In this document: positions 55,011-63,991 of the stretch, piece by piece
Layout of the letters: each line of letters opens with the position of its first letter
How positions within the stretch are numbered: the first letter of the stretch is position 1
Source: Hyphomonas oceanitis SCH89
GTDB lineage: Bacteria > Pseudomonadota > Alphaproteobacteria > Caulobacterales > Hyphomonadaceae
Direction of reading: 5' to 3'
Length of the DNA: 64,000 bases
NCBI RefSeq assembly: GCF_000685295.1
Contig: NZ_ARYL01000003.1
Location: 145,440-209,439, forward strand
Notes under the pieces: generated by a model
Told to the model about the DNA's origin: nothing
Seen by the model: only the letters and a program-made list of their open reading frames with translations
The model's database searches: none
Translations under genes and position numbers: made by a program

Positions 55011-55484
55011 TTAGAGGCCGTAGCCTGGCTGAGCCGTCAGCACGATATCTACACGTCGGGCCAGCGGTGCGTTGGTGCCGACAGGCATGGCGACATCTAC
55101 CTTGGGCGAAATATCGGTGTGAACTTCACGTGCCTGGATCCCGTGGGCGTTGAACGCTTCGAGAACGGCCGCTGCGCGGGCTTGGGACAAGTCTGCGAGA
55201 TCTTCGTCGTCATGGGCTTCCTCAGAGACCACTTCCGCGTTGATTTCGGTCACAGCGCACCCAGCAAGGCGCTCACTGGCCGCATTCACGGCGCGCATCG
55301 AATACGAGGACAGCATGGATTCATAGGCCGAAAAATAAACGGACATGCTGACATCTTCGCAGGACTTGGCGTGTGCTATGTCAGCCGGTTGGCTCGGCGG
55401 GGCAGCGGGCACCTCGGCAAAGGCCGGGGCCTGCATAACGGTGGCGACAGTCAAACCGGCGAGGGCGATCATCGAGCGTTTCAT
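55011..55484 (-). CDS. Periplasmic OmpA-like domain protein
   Basis: 157 residues from ATG 55484, preceded by AAGGAA. The signal peptide ends at AFAE (~23). The mature part has a C-terminal OmpA-type peptidoglycan-binding-like pattern in shortened form: INAEVVSEEAHDDED, LSQARAAAVLEAFNAHGI, then ARRVDIVLTAQ. The two cysteines (KSCEDV, AGCAVT) may pair. The usual N-x-x-L-S-x-x-R-A motif is present as D-L-S-Q-A-R-A. No barrel domain is attached. It may link envelope proteins to the wall. Confidence 0.7.
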   Translation of the reverse strand: MKRSMIALAGLTVATVMQAPAFAEVPAAPPSQPADIAHAKSCEDVSMSVYFSAYESMLSSYSMRAVNAASERLAGCAVTEINAEVVSEEAHDDEDLADLSQARAAAVLEAFNAHGIQAREVHTDISPKVDVAMPVGTNAPLARRVDIVLTAQPGYGL

Positions 55485-55690
55485 GGTGTATTCCTTCATG
55501 CACTCATAGTTGTTGATACTGGACCTACGCATGAAATGAGGCTGAAAGGTGCAAGCCGTTGGGCGAATGGGGCGGTTGCAAGGTGATTGCGAGAATTTGC
55601 ATTCGTCAAAAAATGATAGCGCAAACAAAAATATTGGTCAGACTGCCGCAGGCCCATTGCTTTCTTTTGCTGCGGTGCAACATATGGCGC

Positions 55691-56305
55691 ATGGACAACC
55701 GTGCGATCTACACGAGCCTCAAGACGGGCAAGCGCATTTACCTGAGGCCTATTCGGCCTCAGGACAGTCTGCGCATACGCGAAACAATCGCGAACTTGTC
55801 GGAGCGGTCACGCTATTATCGTTTCTTTTCAGGGATGAAGAAGGTGCCTGAGCCAGTGCTGGAGCGCCTGGTGGCTGTCGATGGCGTCAATCATCTTGCC
55901 TGGGGTGCGCTCGATCTTGGCGAGCATGACCTGCCCGCCATCGGTGTGATTCGTGTCGTGCGCGACCCCAAATCGGGCGTTGCGGAGCTTGCCATCGCCA
56001 CCCTGGATGCGTTTCACAATACTGGCTTGGCGCGTATCCTGATGGCCGTCATCATCTGCGATTGCTTGCAGGCGGGGATTGAGACGATGCAAGCGAATGT
56101 GCTCGCGGAGAACAAGAAGGCGCGTGCGCTGTTCAAGACATTTGGGGGTGTCTGCACCCATTCAGACGGTGCTTACCTGACCTATACGCTTGATGTCGCC
56201 AAGATGGATGAGCTGATCCACGGCGTCGACATTCCCGAAGCCGTGAACGATGTTTTCCACGCTTTTGACCGTTTCAATGCCTACAAGTCTCGTTTGGCGG
56301 GCTAA
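55691..56305 (+). CDS. GNAT family N-acetyltransferase
   Basis: 204 residues. The GNAT core is IYLRPIRPQDSLRI, then ELAIATLDAFHNTGLARILMAVIICD (motif A, with an unusual N-T-G-L-A in the acetyl-CoA loop), then NVLAENKKARALFKTFGG. The N-terminal part resembles GNAT domains of the protein-acetyltransferase (Pat) type, but no cyclic-nucleotide or ligase domain is attached. Target unknown. The ATG at 55691 starts the fold; upstream in-frame residues are not conserved-looking. It lies just upstream of tRNA-Thr. Confidence 0.8.
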   Translation: MDNRAIYTSLKTGKRIYLRPIRPQDSLRIRETIANLSERSRYYRFFSGMKKVPEPVLERLVAVDGVNHLAWGALDLGEHDLPAIGVIRVVRDPKSGVAELAIATLDAFHNTGLARILMAVIICDCLQAGIETMQANVLAENKKARALFKTFGGVCTHSDGAYLTYTLDVAKMDELIHGVDIPEAVNDVFHAFDRFNAYKSRLAG

Positions 56306-56329
56306 GTCAGCGCGTCGCACAAACCTGAC

Positions 56330-56358
56330 TTGCGCCCGCGCGCTGATCGAAGTAGTGA
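56330..56358 (+). promoter_or_regulatory. Promoter of tRNA-Thr
   Basis: TTGCGC (-35) and TAGTGA (-10) with a 17-base spacer, ending 14 bases before the mature 5' end of the tRNA. Confidence 0.45.
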
Positions 56359-56372
56359 GACCCGTTCCAGCC

Positions 56373-56448
56373 GCCGGTTTAGCTCAGCTGGTAGAGCATC
56401 TGATTTGTAATCAGAGGGTCGGGAGTTCGAGTCTCTCAACCGGCACCA
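56373..56448 (+). tRNA. tRNA-Thr (anticodon UGU)
   Basis: 76 bases including an encoded CCA. Acceptor stem GCCGGTT / AACCGGC with discriminator A. D-arm GCTCAGCTGGTAGAGC. Anticodon stem-loop CTGATTTGTAATCAG reads TGT at the anticodon. T-arm GGGAG-TTCGAGT-CTCTC (one G-T pair). It reads ACA and other ACN codons. tRNA genes are common integration sites for islands, and composition changes after this gene. Confidence 0.96.
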
Positions 56449-56476
56449 CTGGACACGTTGCGGTAGGGTTACCAAT

Positions 56477-56501
56477 GCGGTCCTTTTGGGCCGCTTTTTT
56501 T
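56477..56501 (+). terminator. Terminator downstream of tRNA-Thr
   Basis: 7-bp stem GCGGTCC / GGGCCGC (one G-T pair), TTTT loop, followed by seven T. Confidence 0.8.
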
Positions 56502-56760
56502 ATTTGCTGTAACGAAGAGTCAAATTCCAGCGATCGGGGCGGACTGCGAAGCGCGACGTCTGTTTATGATCTCGATCCGTGGCGAAGGCGCGACAGATAT
56601 TGTTCCACGTCTGGGGACGAAACTCCGCAAGATGTATGCGTTCTCACACATGCTGGCGACCAGATTATGCGCGATCAGGCGATCGGGGTGGGTAATGGAT
56701 TAGCGCTTGCGTTCGTCTGCTGCGAGGCTGCACGATATTAGAGACCTGCGGGAGAATTGA
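56502..56760. other. Intergenic region after tRNA-Thr
   Basis: Apart from the tRNA terminator and the ribosome site of the next gene (GGGAGAA), I see no supported gene in the 312 bases between the tRNA and the peptidase gene. A short frame from ATG 56565 and one running through 56741 match nothing I recognise. They could be remnants of an integration event, but no integrase motif is visible. Confidence 0.5.
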
Positions 56761-58353
56761 ATGCCCCTTCCACTTAGAGCAAGCCAGCGTCAACGCGCCC
56801 GTCGGGTGCCTCATAATTTCATTCTGGCTGGAGCAAGCCTCTTAGCTGCATGTCAGGCGCCGATGGATGCAGTTGTGCCCGAAGATACTGATGTATCGCC
56901 TAGCTTCACAATGACGCTTCATCCGACAGTCAACGCTGATGGCGAAGTGGATGCAATCGAGGTCGAGGCTGTGGTTACCGGAGGTCTGGAGCCGGGTGAC
57001 GAGTCGTTCAAGCTGATGGCCCCGGTTGTCTACGTTAATGTCCAGAACATTGCTAATCGTGTTACAGACCTAAAGGTCACCGATGTTGAGGGAGATGTCT
57101 CATTTACAATAGAGGATGATGAACCGGTCCCCGGTGGATATCCGTATTTCCGTCATTGGACAGCGGAGCGTCCCGTCGAATTTCCGGTCCAGATCAGCTA
57201 TCGCGCGCTTGTGCAGCCAGAAGGTGGTCCGCGCGGACCTGCCTTTGGCATTCGTCCTTCAGCAGGCGGTATCAGTGGTGCGGGGGCCGGGTTCATGCTC
57301 GTGCCGGAAAATGCCGCGTCTCAAAATTCTACGCTCGACTGGGACCTGACAGCATTCGAGAAGCCCTCAGTTGGCGTGACGACGTTTGGGGAAGGAGCGG
57401 TGAAGGTGCCGGGCCCCCCCTATAATGTCATGCAGGGGTGGATAATGGCCGGCCCCGCCGAACATTATCCTCGGGTCGACACCGACAGTAAATTTCACGC
57501 CTATTGGCTCGGTGATTTCCCGTTCGATGAGCGTGCCGCAATGGCCTTCACCAGCGAGATGTACTCCTACTTTGATACCTATTTCGATCATCTGGATCCT
57601 GCGCCTGATTATCGCGTTTTCATGCGCTTGCTGGATACACCGCCTTATGGTGGCGGGACTGCACTCGCAAATTCCTTCATGCTGTCGCGAGGTCCTCTCG
57701 GAAAGGATGAGGTGTATGGTGAAAGCCCCAAGAGCACCTTTGTGCATGAGCTTCTACACCAATGGACCGGGTCGCTCAGCGGTGGTCCGATTGATACAAA
57801 CTGGTTCTCTGAAGGGCTCACTACGTATTTCGAGTATACGCTCCCATTCAGGGCGGGACATATTTCGGTTGAGGAATATGTGGATGGCCTGAATGAGCTG
57901 AGCCGCAAATACTACACAGGTAGAGCGCGAGACTGGCCAATTAGCGACATAAAGAAAGTGGGATTCGGAGATGATGACATCCGTCATGTGCCGTACCAGC
58001 GCGGGGCGCTTTATTTTGCTGATCTTGATTCCCGGTTGCGCAAGGGGTCGGGAAGCCAATACGGCCTGCATCATTTTCTGAGCCCCCTTCTTAAGGCGCG
58101 CGAGTCTGGCGAACTGGACTTGACGACAGAGGCCTGGAGCAAAGCCGTTTCCGACGTACTCGGGGATGACGAGTTGGCATTCGTTCGATCACTTCATACT
58201 GACGGCGAGACGTTTTTCCCAGCACCGGACAGCTTCGGTCGCTGCGTCATAGGCGAGCGAACCGTGCTCGAACGCAACGGCGAGAGCTTTGAAGGTATGC
58301 GTTGGGTTCCAGTGCCGGGCATGGCGCCGGAATCCTGCTTTCATGACGACTAA
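56761..58353 (+). CDS. Gluzincin metallopeptidase lipoprotein (M1/M61-like)
   Basis: 530 residues. A basic N-terminus and lipobox (ASLLAACQAP, Cys ~31) anchor it to the envelope. A beta-rich N-terminal domain (~45-215) precedes the catalytic domain with H329-E-L-L-H333 (FVHELLHQWTG) and the third zinc ligand E351 in NWFSEGLTTYFEY. The HELLHQWTG sequence resembles M61 glycyl aminopeptidases and M1-related enzymes. It would release amino acids or small peptides in the periplasm. GGGAGAATTG precedes the ATG. A run of seven C near 57414 was noted, but the frame continues normally. First gene of the post-tRNA locus; GC is lower than in the preceding core genes. Confidence 0.78.
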   Translation: MPLPLRASQRQRARRVPHNFILAGASLLAACQAPMDAVVPEDTDVSPSFTMTLHPTVNADGEVDAIEVEAVVTGGLEPGDESFKLMAPVVYVNVQNIANRVTDLKVTDVEGDVSFTIEDDEPVPGGYPYFRHWTAERPVEFPVQISYRALVQPEGGPRGPAFGIRPSAGGISGAGAGFMLVPENAASQNSTLDWDLTAFEKPSVGVTTFGEGAVKVPGPPYNVMQGWIMAGPAEHYPRVDTDSKFHAYWLGDFPFDERAAMAFTSEMYSYFDTYFDHLDPAPDYRVFMRLLDTPPYGGGTALANSFMLSRGPLGKDEVYGESPKSTFVHELLHQWTGSLSGGPIDTNWFSEGLTTYFEYTLPFRAGHISVEEYVDGLNELSRKYYTGRARDWPISDIKKVGFGDDDIRHVPYQRGALYFADLDSRLRKGSGSQYGLHHFLSPLLKARESGELDLTTEAWSKAVSDVLGDDELAFVRSLHTDGETFFPAPDSFGRCVIGERTVLERNGESFEGMRWVPVPGMAPESCFHDD

Positions 58354-58516
58354 AGCCAGAGCTATCCTGCGCCAATGTTTGTCGCCAGCTTAGCCATAGC
58401 AAGATCATTTATGCGCGTACTGGGGGCTGGGCACCCGGCTTTGCATAAATTTTCTCTGGGCCGGACCTATTGTCAGATCGAACGACCCTGAGAGGGCGTC
58501 TGTTTACGACCTTGAA

Positions 58517-59746
58517 TTGGTGGGTCGCAGTATAAGGTCAGTAGCTTTGAGCGGAATCAACAACACCTTCGCTGAGGGCACCCAGATAAGCTATGCTCAC
58601 TGGGTGCGCGATGCGATTACGCTGATGCGTTCCGGTAAGCCGGGACAAGTCAGCTTGTTTGAAAGTTCGGTTCCGGAGCCATCGACCATGCTGGCCGAAA
58701 CGACGCTGCGCGCCTTCCGCTCAGGTCCGCCCGTGAGCTTCACCAGTGTATTCATGCGCAGCCATCCCGATATCGTCTCTCACCTTGCCGCTAGATACCA
58801 GGTACGTGCGGGAAACATTCGTTGCACAACCGGCGCTACGACGGCCGTCTCGCTGGCATATGGCGCGTTGCTGTCGTCCGGCGACATGGTGCTGATTGAG
58901 CAGCCTGGGTTTGATATATTTGCAAATTGTGCACGGGATGCCGGTCTGGAGTTTGACTTTTTCCAGCGGCGAGCACCTCGCTTCGAGGTCATTATCAATG
59001 ACGTCCTTGAAGCGCTGACGCCCAAGACGCGTATGGTTGTGCTCAGCAACTTACATAATCCAAGTGGCGTGCTCGTCGACATGGAGGTTCTGGCGGCATT
59101 GGCAGAAGCCCTGGACGACAGGAACGTCTTGCTCCTGATAGATGAGGTATATCAGGATTATGCTGGCATAGGTGCTGCGGGGCTGGATGTTGAGCGCTAT
59201 CCCAATGTTATTCGTATTGGTAGCATGACGAAGACGTTCGGCCTGAATGCGTTGCGATGCGGCTGGATGTTCGCCAGCGGCGACGTCATGAGCCGCCTCA
59301 GAGCCCATTGCGACCGTGTGGATTTTGGCGTTTCAAAGCTTGCCCACTGTGTCGCTGCAGAAGTACTGGCAAACGCGCATGAATATGACACATGGCGCGA
59401 TTCCATTATGGAAGCCTCGTTGCCGGTTGCCGAAGTAGAATTGCAGGGCATGGTTGATCGCGGGCTCCTAGAGCTTGAGCTTCCCTTGACAGGGTGCACA
59501 TGTTTTCCGCGGGTCGTCGGCGTGCAGGATACACGTGCGCTGTCGCGTTGGCTGATCGCGCGCCATGGGGTTGTCGTCGTTCCTGGCGAATGCTTTGGAA
59601 TGGCTGGGCATATACGTATCGGAGTCGCGCTTAACGCCGACAAACTGAAGAATGGACTTGAGCGCCTGGCTGCCGGCTTGCAGGAATACGGCGAGCACAT
59701 TGAAGCCGCAGAAGGACCTGTCGGGCAAACCATAAATGCCAAATAA
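58517..59746 (+). CDS. PLP-dependent class I/II aminotransferase
   Basis: 409 residues from TTG 58517; GTG 58520 and TTG 58547 are alternatives, and the true start is uncertain. Fold type I motifs are TTGATTAVSLAYGALL, LSNLHNPSGVL (substrate and PLP contacts), LLIDEVYQDYAG with the PLP Asp, and the Schiff-base lysine K239 in GSMTKTFGLNALRCGW. The late Arg in HIRIGVAL binds the substrate carboxylate. Which amino acid it uses is not evident. It overlaps the permease gene by 11 bases. Confidence 0.85.
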   Translation: MVGRSIRSVALSGINNTFAEGTQISYAHWVRDAITLMRSGKPGQVSLFESSVPEPSTMLAETTLRAFRSGPPVSFTSVFMRSHPDIVSHLAARYQVRAGNIRCTTGATTAVSLAYGALLSSGDMVLIEQPGFDIFANCARDAGLEFDFFQRRAPRFEVIINDVLEALTPKTRMVVLSNLHNPSGVLVDMEVLAALAEALDDRNVLLLIDEVYQDYAGIGAAGLDVERYPNVIRIGSMTKTFGLNALRCGWMFASGDVMSRLRAHCDRVDFGVSKLAHCVAAEVLANAHEYDTWRDSIMEASLPVAEVELQGMVDRGLLELELPLTGCTCFPRVVGVQDTRALSRWLIARHGVVVVPGECFGMAGHIRIGVALNADKLKNGLERLAAGLQEYGEHIEAAEGPVGQTINAK

Positions 59747-61037
59747 CGAACCGCCAAAAGACGGGCTTCGGCGTGATATCGGTGTAACTGGTATTGTCGC
59801 TCTGGGGCTGGGAACAGCTGTCGGGGTATCGGTGTATTCCGTGCTCGCGCCCGCAACGCAGCTTGCTGGCGTGGCGATGATTGTTTCCATGCTGCTCGCC
59901 ATGGTTCCTATGCTGGTCTACGCCATAATCTATGCTTTCATGGGGGCGGCGGTGCCCGTCACGGGGGCGTCCTACGAATGGCCACGCCGCTTCGTTCACC
60001 CTTTTCTGGGCTTTATCATTAGCTGGCTTCGCATAGCTGGCAGTACCTCAGCTGTCATTGTGCTGACCATGGTCCTTGTTTCCTATGTTGGCACATTCGT
60101 GGCCTTGCCCCTGAAGCTGACCATGTTCGGCCTTCTGGTTTTTGTTCTCATCGTAAACTTGCTTGGGGTATCTGCAGCGGCAAAGAGCCAAGGCGTGATG
60201 CTCGCGATCCTTTTGGGTACATGCGCCTTGTTTGTGTTTGGCAGTATGCCTTCCATTGAGGCATCCAAATTTACCCCTTTCGCAACTCATGGCATAGCGG
60301 GGATCTTTGCGGCGGTGCCATTGCTTATTTCCTTGTTCCTGGGAATCGAAAGCGCTACGGAAGTGGGCGGCGAGGTCAAAAATCCGGCCAGGTCCATTCC
60401 CCTTGGCATCTCGATTTCTATCGTCCTGACGGCGGTGGTCTATCTGGCTGTCGCGATGGCTGCGCTGGGTGTGCTGGGGCCGGAAAAGCTGGGCGCATCG
60501 TCTGCGCCGCTGCTCGACGCGGGTGTGGCTGCTTTCGGGCCTGCGGGGCGCTACCTGATTGTGGCGAGCGCGGTCGTCGCGATCGGTAGTTCGATCAACG
60601 CCACCTTCATTATCATGTCGCGCTTTCTTTATGCCATGGCGAGAGAGGGGATGCTGCCCTCAGCCCTTGGAAAGGTTTCCGGCAAACATGATGTGCCGTT
60701 AGCGGCAATCCTCTGCGCTTTCGTGATGTGCTGTGTAGGACTGTTTCTGCCGAGTAACCTGGTTTTCCTTTTTCTCGCCGTGAATATCCCAACCATCCTC
60801 AAATATTGCGCAACTTGCGCTGCAGCGGTCGGATTGGTGAGGATGCGTCCTGATCTTTACGAGGCGGCTGGTTTTCGTCCTTCAAGGAGGGTGATTTATG
60901 CCTTGGCGATGGCTGGCGTAGGTCTGGGCATATTGATCATCATTGCTGGCTGGACAGCCGATTGGCGTCCTTATGCCTTGTTAGGCGCTTGGGCGACTGT
61001 TGGTTGTCTCTATTACTTGGTGATGCGCCGCCGCTGA
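59736..61037 (+). CDS. APC-superfamily amino acid permease
   Basis: 433 residues with about 12 membrane helices. Signatures are GIVALGLGTAVGVSVYS in helix 1 (usually G-x-G in a broken helix), GASYEWPRRFVHPFLGF, and FLGIESATEVGGEVKNPARSIPLGI, the standard APC motif around helices 6-7. It probably imports amino acids by symport. The overlap with the aminotransferase gene implies coupled translation, so its substrate may be the amino acid that the enzyme deaminates (inference). Confidence 0.9.
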   Translation: MPNNEPPKDGLRRDIGVTGIVALGLGTAVGVSVYSVLAPATQLAGVAMIVSMLLAMVPMLVYAIIYAFMGAAVPVTGASYEWPRRFVHPFLGFIISWLRIAGSTSAVIVLTMVLVSYVGTFVALPLKLTMFGLLVFVLIVNLLGVSAAAKSQGVMLAILLGTCALFVFGSMPSIEASKFTPFATHGIAGIFAAVPLLISLFLGIESATEVGGEVKNPARSIPLGISISIVLTAVVYLAVAMAALGVLGPEKLGASSAPLLDAGVAAFGPAGRYLIVASAVVAIGSSINATFIIMSRFLYAMAREGMLPSALGKVSGKHDVPLAAILCAFVMCCVGLFLPSNLVFLFLAVNIPTILKYCATCAAAVGLVRMRPDLYEAAGFRPSRRVIYALAMAGVGLGILIIIAGWTADWRPYALLGAWATVGCLYYLVMRRR

Positions 61038-61246
61038 CAGAAGAAAGCCGCGCAGACAGCATAAATGGCGGGTGGATGATATATTCTCCGGGGATTGTCT
61101 GGAGAATAATTGTTGCTGTGTTCCCGATGGGACGGTCTCAAATAGGATAAAAAATCCGTCACACTCTTCCTAGCGTGTTGTCAGTCTGGAAGTTGGCGAA
61201 CGCGCGGGTGCAGGGCCGATGGACATTTGAACATAAGGGGTTCGAG

Positions 61247-63991
61247 ATGAAGAATGATTTGCTGTTGAAAAGCTTGCTTGGCACATGCGCGATGGTAGCG
61301 CTCGTCCCAGCGATTGCCTCGGCGCCTGCCTATGCTCAGGAGCAGGACGCAGAAACTGTGTCGGCACCTGTCGCCGAAGACGAAACGGCCACATTGCAAA
61401 CTGTCGTGATTACCGGTTCGAGGATTCGTCGCGAAGTAGCGTCGACTTCGGCGCCGGTCACGACGTTGAGCAATGATGTCTTTGCCGAGCGTGGTCTAAC
61501 TAGCGCAGCAGACGCCCTGAACCAGATCACGTCCCTCGTTCCCCAATTCAACCAAGCTGCTGGCGATGGCACAAGCAGCGGCGACGGACAGCAATATGCA
61601 GAACTGTTCGGTCTGGGCGCCGGGCGCACACTGACGCTCGTCAATGGCCGCCGCTTTGTTACGACCTCCAGTGGCCTGGGTGATGCGCAGGTTGATGCAA
61701 ACATCATCCCAACCGGATTGATTGACCGCATCGAAGTTGTGCAGGCCGGGGGCGCGGCCGTGTATGGCTCGGATGCGATTGCCGGTGTGGTAAACTATAT
61801 CCTCAAGGATGATTTCGAAGGTGTCGAACTCGACCTGCAATATGGGGACACCGAGCAAAGCAACTATGAGCAGACATCCTGGCGCCTCACAGCCGGGAGC
61901 AATTTCGACAATGATCGCGGCAACGTAGCGGTGAACGTCGAAGGCTCCAGCTCGCCCATCGCGCGTTTCTCCGATTTCCCAGCTTCTAACCGGTCGCGCA
62001 TCACATCGGGAAATCCTGATGATACCGGACCGGATGATGGCATTCCGTCGCTTACCGAAGTCATGCCGGCCTATTTTTGGAATTTCAACGGTAACGGTAC
62101 TATCTACAACGCGCCCGCCCCGCCGCCTTTCCTCCAGACGACGCTTAATGGCTCGCCGATTCAGTTTTCACCTGACGGGTCGATCATTCCGTACAATCCG
62201 GGCAACATTATCGGCATTCCTTTTGCCGAAGGTGGTGACGGCACGCGCTATAGCGATCTGGCCGGCCTGCGAACAGGTGTTGATCGCCTTAGCGCGAATG
62301 TCATCGGTCACTATGATCTTGCGCCGAACCTTAGACTAAATGCAGAGCTGCTCTACTCGAACACTGAAGCGGAGAGCATTCCGCAAGGCTACGCGCGTAC
62401 CGTGCTGAACCAGACAGATCCAGCTCTGGGTGCGATCATGTTCACGGCGAGCAATCCATACCTGACCGACGACGCTATCGCGTCGCTCTCCGCCGCCAAT
62501 CCCGGCTTCGCTTTCGGTGCGCCGCTCTGGCTGTCACGTCACTTCTATGACGACCTGTTCCCAAGCAACATTCAGAAAAACGAGACAGAAACCTGGCGTG
62601 CCCAGCTCGGTCTCGATGGCAATTTCGACGCCGCTGACCGTAATTTCTACTGGTCCGTCTCCGGCAGCTATGCCGAGGTCAGCGGCTCCCAGCGCGTGTG
62701 GGATGCCAACGTCTCCAAATTCAACGCAGCGGTCCGTGCTGTGGATGATGGTACTGGCAATATCGTTTGCGCCATCAACGCTGATGCGGATGCAACCAAT
62801 GATGACCCGTCCTGCGCTCCCCTGAATCCGTTTGGTGCTGGCAACATCAGTGAGGCTGCGTCACAATATGTTTCAGTTATGTCTGGTCAGGATTATGAGA
62901 ACACCCAGTTCGATTTCCTGGCAACGATTGGCACAGAAGTGTACCAACTGCCTGCTGGTGCTATCGACATGGTGCTTGCCTATGAGACGCGTCGTGAAGA
63001 GGCGAGCTTCACCCCACTCGAAGCCAATCAGCTGGGTCTGATTGGTACGGGAACTCTGGAAGTGCCGACTTCAGGCGATTATGACACGAACGAATTCTCG
63101 GCCGAGGTTCTCGTGCCGATCTTCGGCGGCGAGGTCACGCTTCCATTCGTACAGGAATTCGACATCAACGGTACTTACCGCTTTGTCGATAATTCAATCG
63201 CCGGTGAAGAAACGGTCTGGAGCCTGGGCAGCCGCTGGGAAGTTGTTGATGGTGTCACTCTGCGTGCAACGCAAAGCCGGAATTTCCGTGCACCAACGCT
63301 GAACCAGTTGTTTGCGCCGTCGACCACTGTTGTTGGCAATTCAGGTTTTGACCCATGTGATGCTGACCGTATCGATGCCGGTCCAAACCCTGCTGTGCGG
63401 CGTGCAAATTGTGAGGCCGAATGGGCCGCCAATCCTCAATATGGCGCCCTTGCTGGCTTCCAGGACCCGGCTGAGAACTTCTCTGTCACTACGATTGAGA
63501 CAGGTGGTAATGCGAACCTCCGGAACGAAGTATCCGATACGACCACTTATGGTGTTGTGTTTGACAACTTCGTCGTGCCTGGCCTCACGGTTTCGGTTGA
63601 CCGGATCGAGATTGAGCTGACCGATGGTCTGTCAGCCTTTACGACGGAAGACTTCATGGCTGCCTGCTACGACAGCGCCTCGCCTTCGGATGCTGTTTGC
63701 TCTGCCTTCACACGCCTTCAGACAGCCGACGGAACCAACCCTGCGGGTACTGTGGCGACGGGTCGTACAACGACCTTCAACGCGGGACAGATCAACTTCA
63801 AGGGTGAAGTCTACTACGCCAACTACGGCTTCGATCTCAAAGATGTCGCAGCTGCGTTGACGGGTGACATTACTCTTGGCTTCGAAGCTACCCACGTTTC
63901 GGAACTCAGCACATCCGTCACGGGCACCACATTCAATCGTACAGATGACACGGTCGAGAGTCCTGATTGTGTTCCCCGTCAGCGACCATGA
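61247..63991 (+). CDS. TonB-dependent receptor, C-terminus apparently cut short
   Basis: 914 residues from ATG 61247, which has AAGGGG upstream and opens a signal peptide ending AYAQ (~30). The TonB-box region is LQTVVITGSRIRRE, and the plug domain includes LVNGRRFV, IDRIEVVQAGGAAVYGSDAIAGVVN. Barrel strands follow to ATHVSELSTSV, FNRTDDTVE. The frame then gives an abnormal tail (SPDCVPRQRP) and stops, with no terminal aromatic-ending strands, which members of this family normally have. Both other forward frames stay open to the window end. This may be a frameshift, a sequencing error or a real truncation. The family imports siderophores, cobalamin, sugars or peptides; neighbours suggest peptides. 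Confidence 0.8.
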   Translation: MKNDLLLKSLLGTCAMVALVPAIASAPAYAQEQDAETVSAPVAEDETATLQTVVITGSRIRREVASTSAPVTTLSNDVFAERGLTSAADALNQITSLVPQFNQAAGDGTSSGDGQQYAELFGLGAGRTLTLVNGRRFVTTSSGLGDAQVDANIIPTGLIDRIEVVQAGGAAVYGSDAIAGVVNYILKDDFEGVELDLQYGDTEQSNYEQTSWRLTAGSNFDNDRGNVAVNVEGSSSPIARFSDFPASNRSRITSGNPDDTGPDDGIPSLTEVMPAYFWNFNGNGTIYNAPAPPPFLQTTLNGSPIQFSPDGSIIPYNPGNIIGIPFAEGGDGTRYSDLAGLRTGVDRLSANVIGHYDLAPNLRLNAELLYSNTEAESIPQGYARTVLNQTDPALGAIMFTASNPYLTDDAIASLSAANPGFAFGAPLWLSRHFYDDLFPSNIQKNETETWRAQLGLDGNFDAADRNFYWSVSGSYAEVSGSQRVWDANVSKFNAAVRAVDDGTGNIVCAINADADATNDDPSCAPLNPFGAGNISEAASQYVSVMSGQDYENTQFDFLATIGTEVYQLPAGAIDMVLAYETRREEASFTPLEANQLGLIGTGTLEVPTSGDYDTNEFSAEVLVPIFGGEVTLPFVQEFDINGTYRFVDNSIAGEETVWSLGSRWEVVDGVTLRATQSRNFRAPTLNQLFAPSTTVVGNSGFDPCDADRIDAGPNPAVRRANCEAEWAANPQYGALAGFQDPAENFSVTTIETGGNANLRNEVSDTTTYGVVFDNFVVPGLTVSVDRIEIELTDGLSAFTTEDFMAACYDSASPSDAVCSAFTRLQTADGTNPAGTVATGRTTTFNAGQINFKGEVYYANYGFDLKDVAAALTGDITLGFEATHVSELSTSVTGTTFNRTDDTVESPDCVPRQRP

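Noticed and set aside
56250..56741. 163-residue frame spanning tRNA-Thr
   Set aside because: It runs through the GNAT end, the tRNA and its terminator; no family resemblance.
57410..57420. Possible frameshift at a run of seven C in the gluzincin peptidase gene
   Set aside because: The frame continues through the intact HELLH and NWFSEG motifs and reaches a normal C-terminus, so no frameshift is needed.
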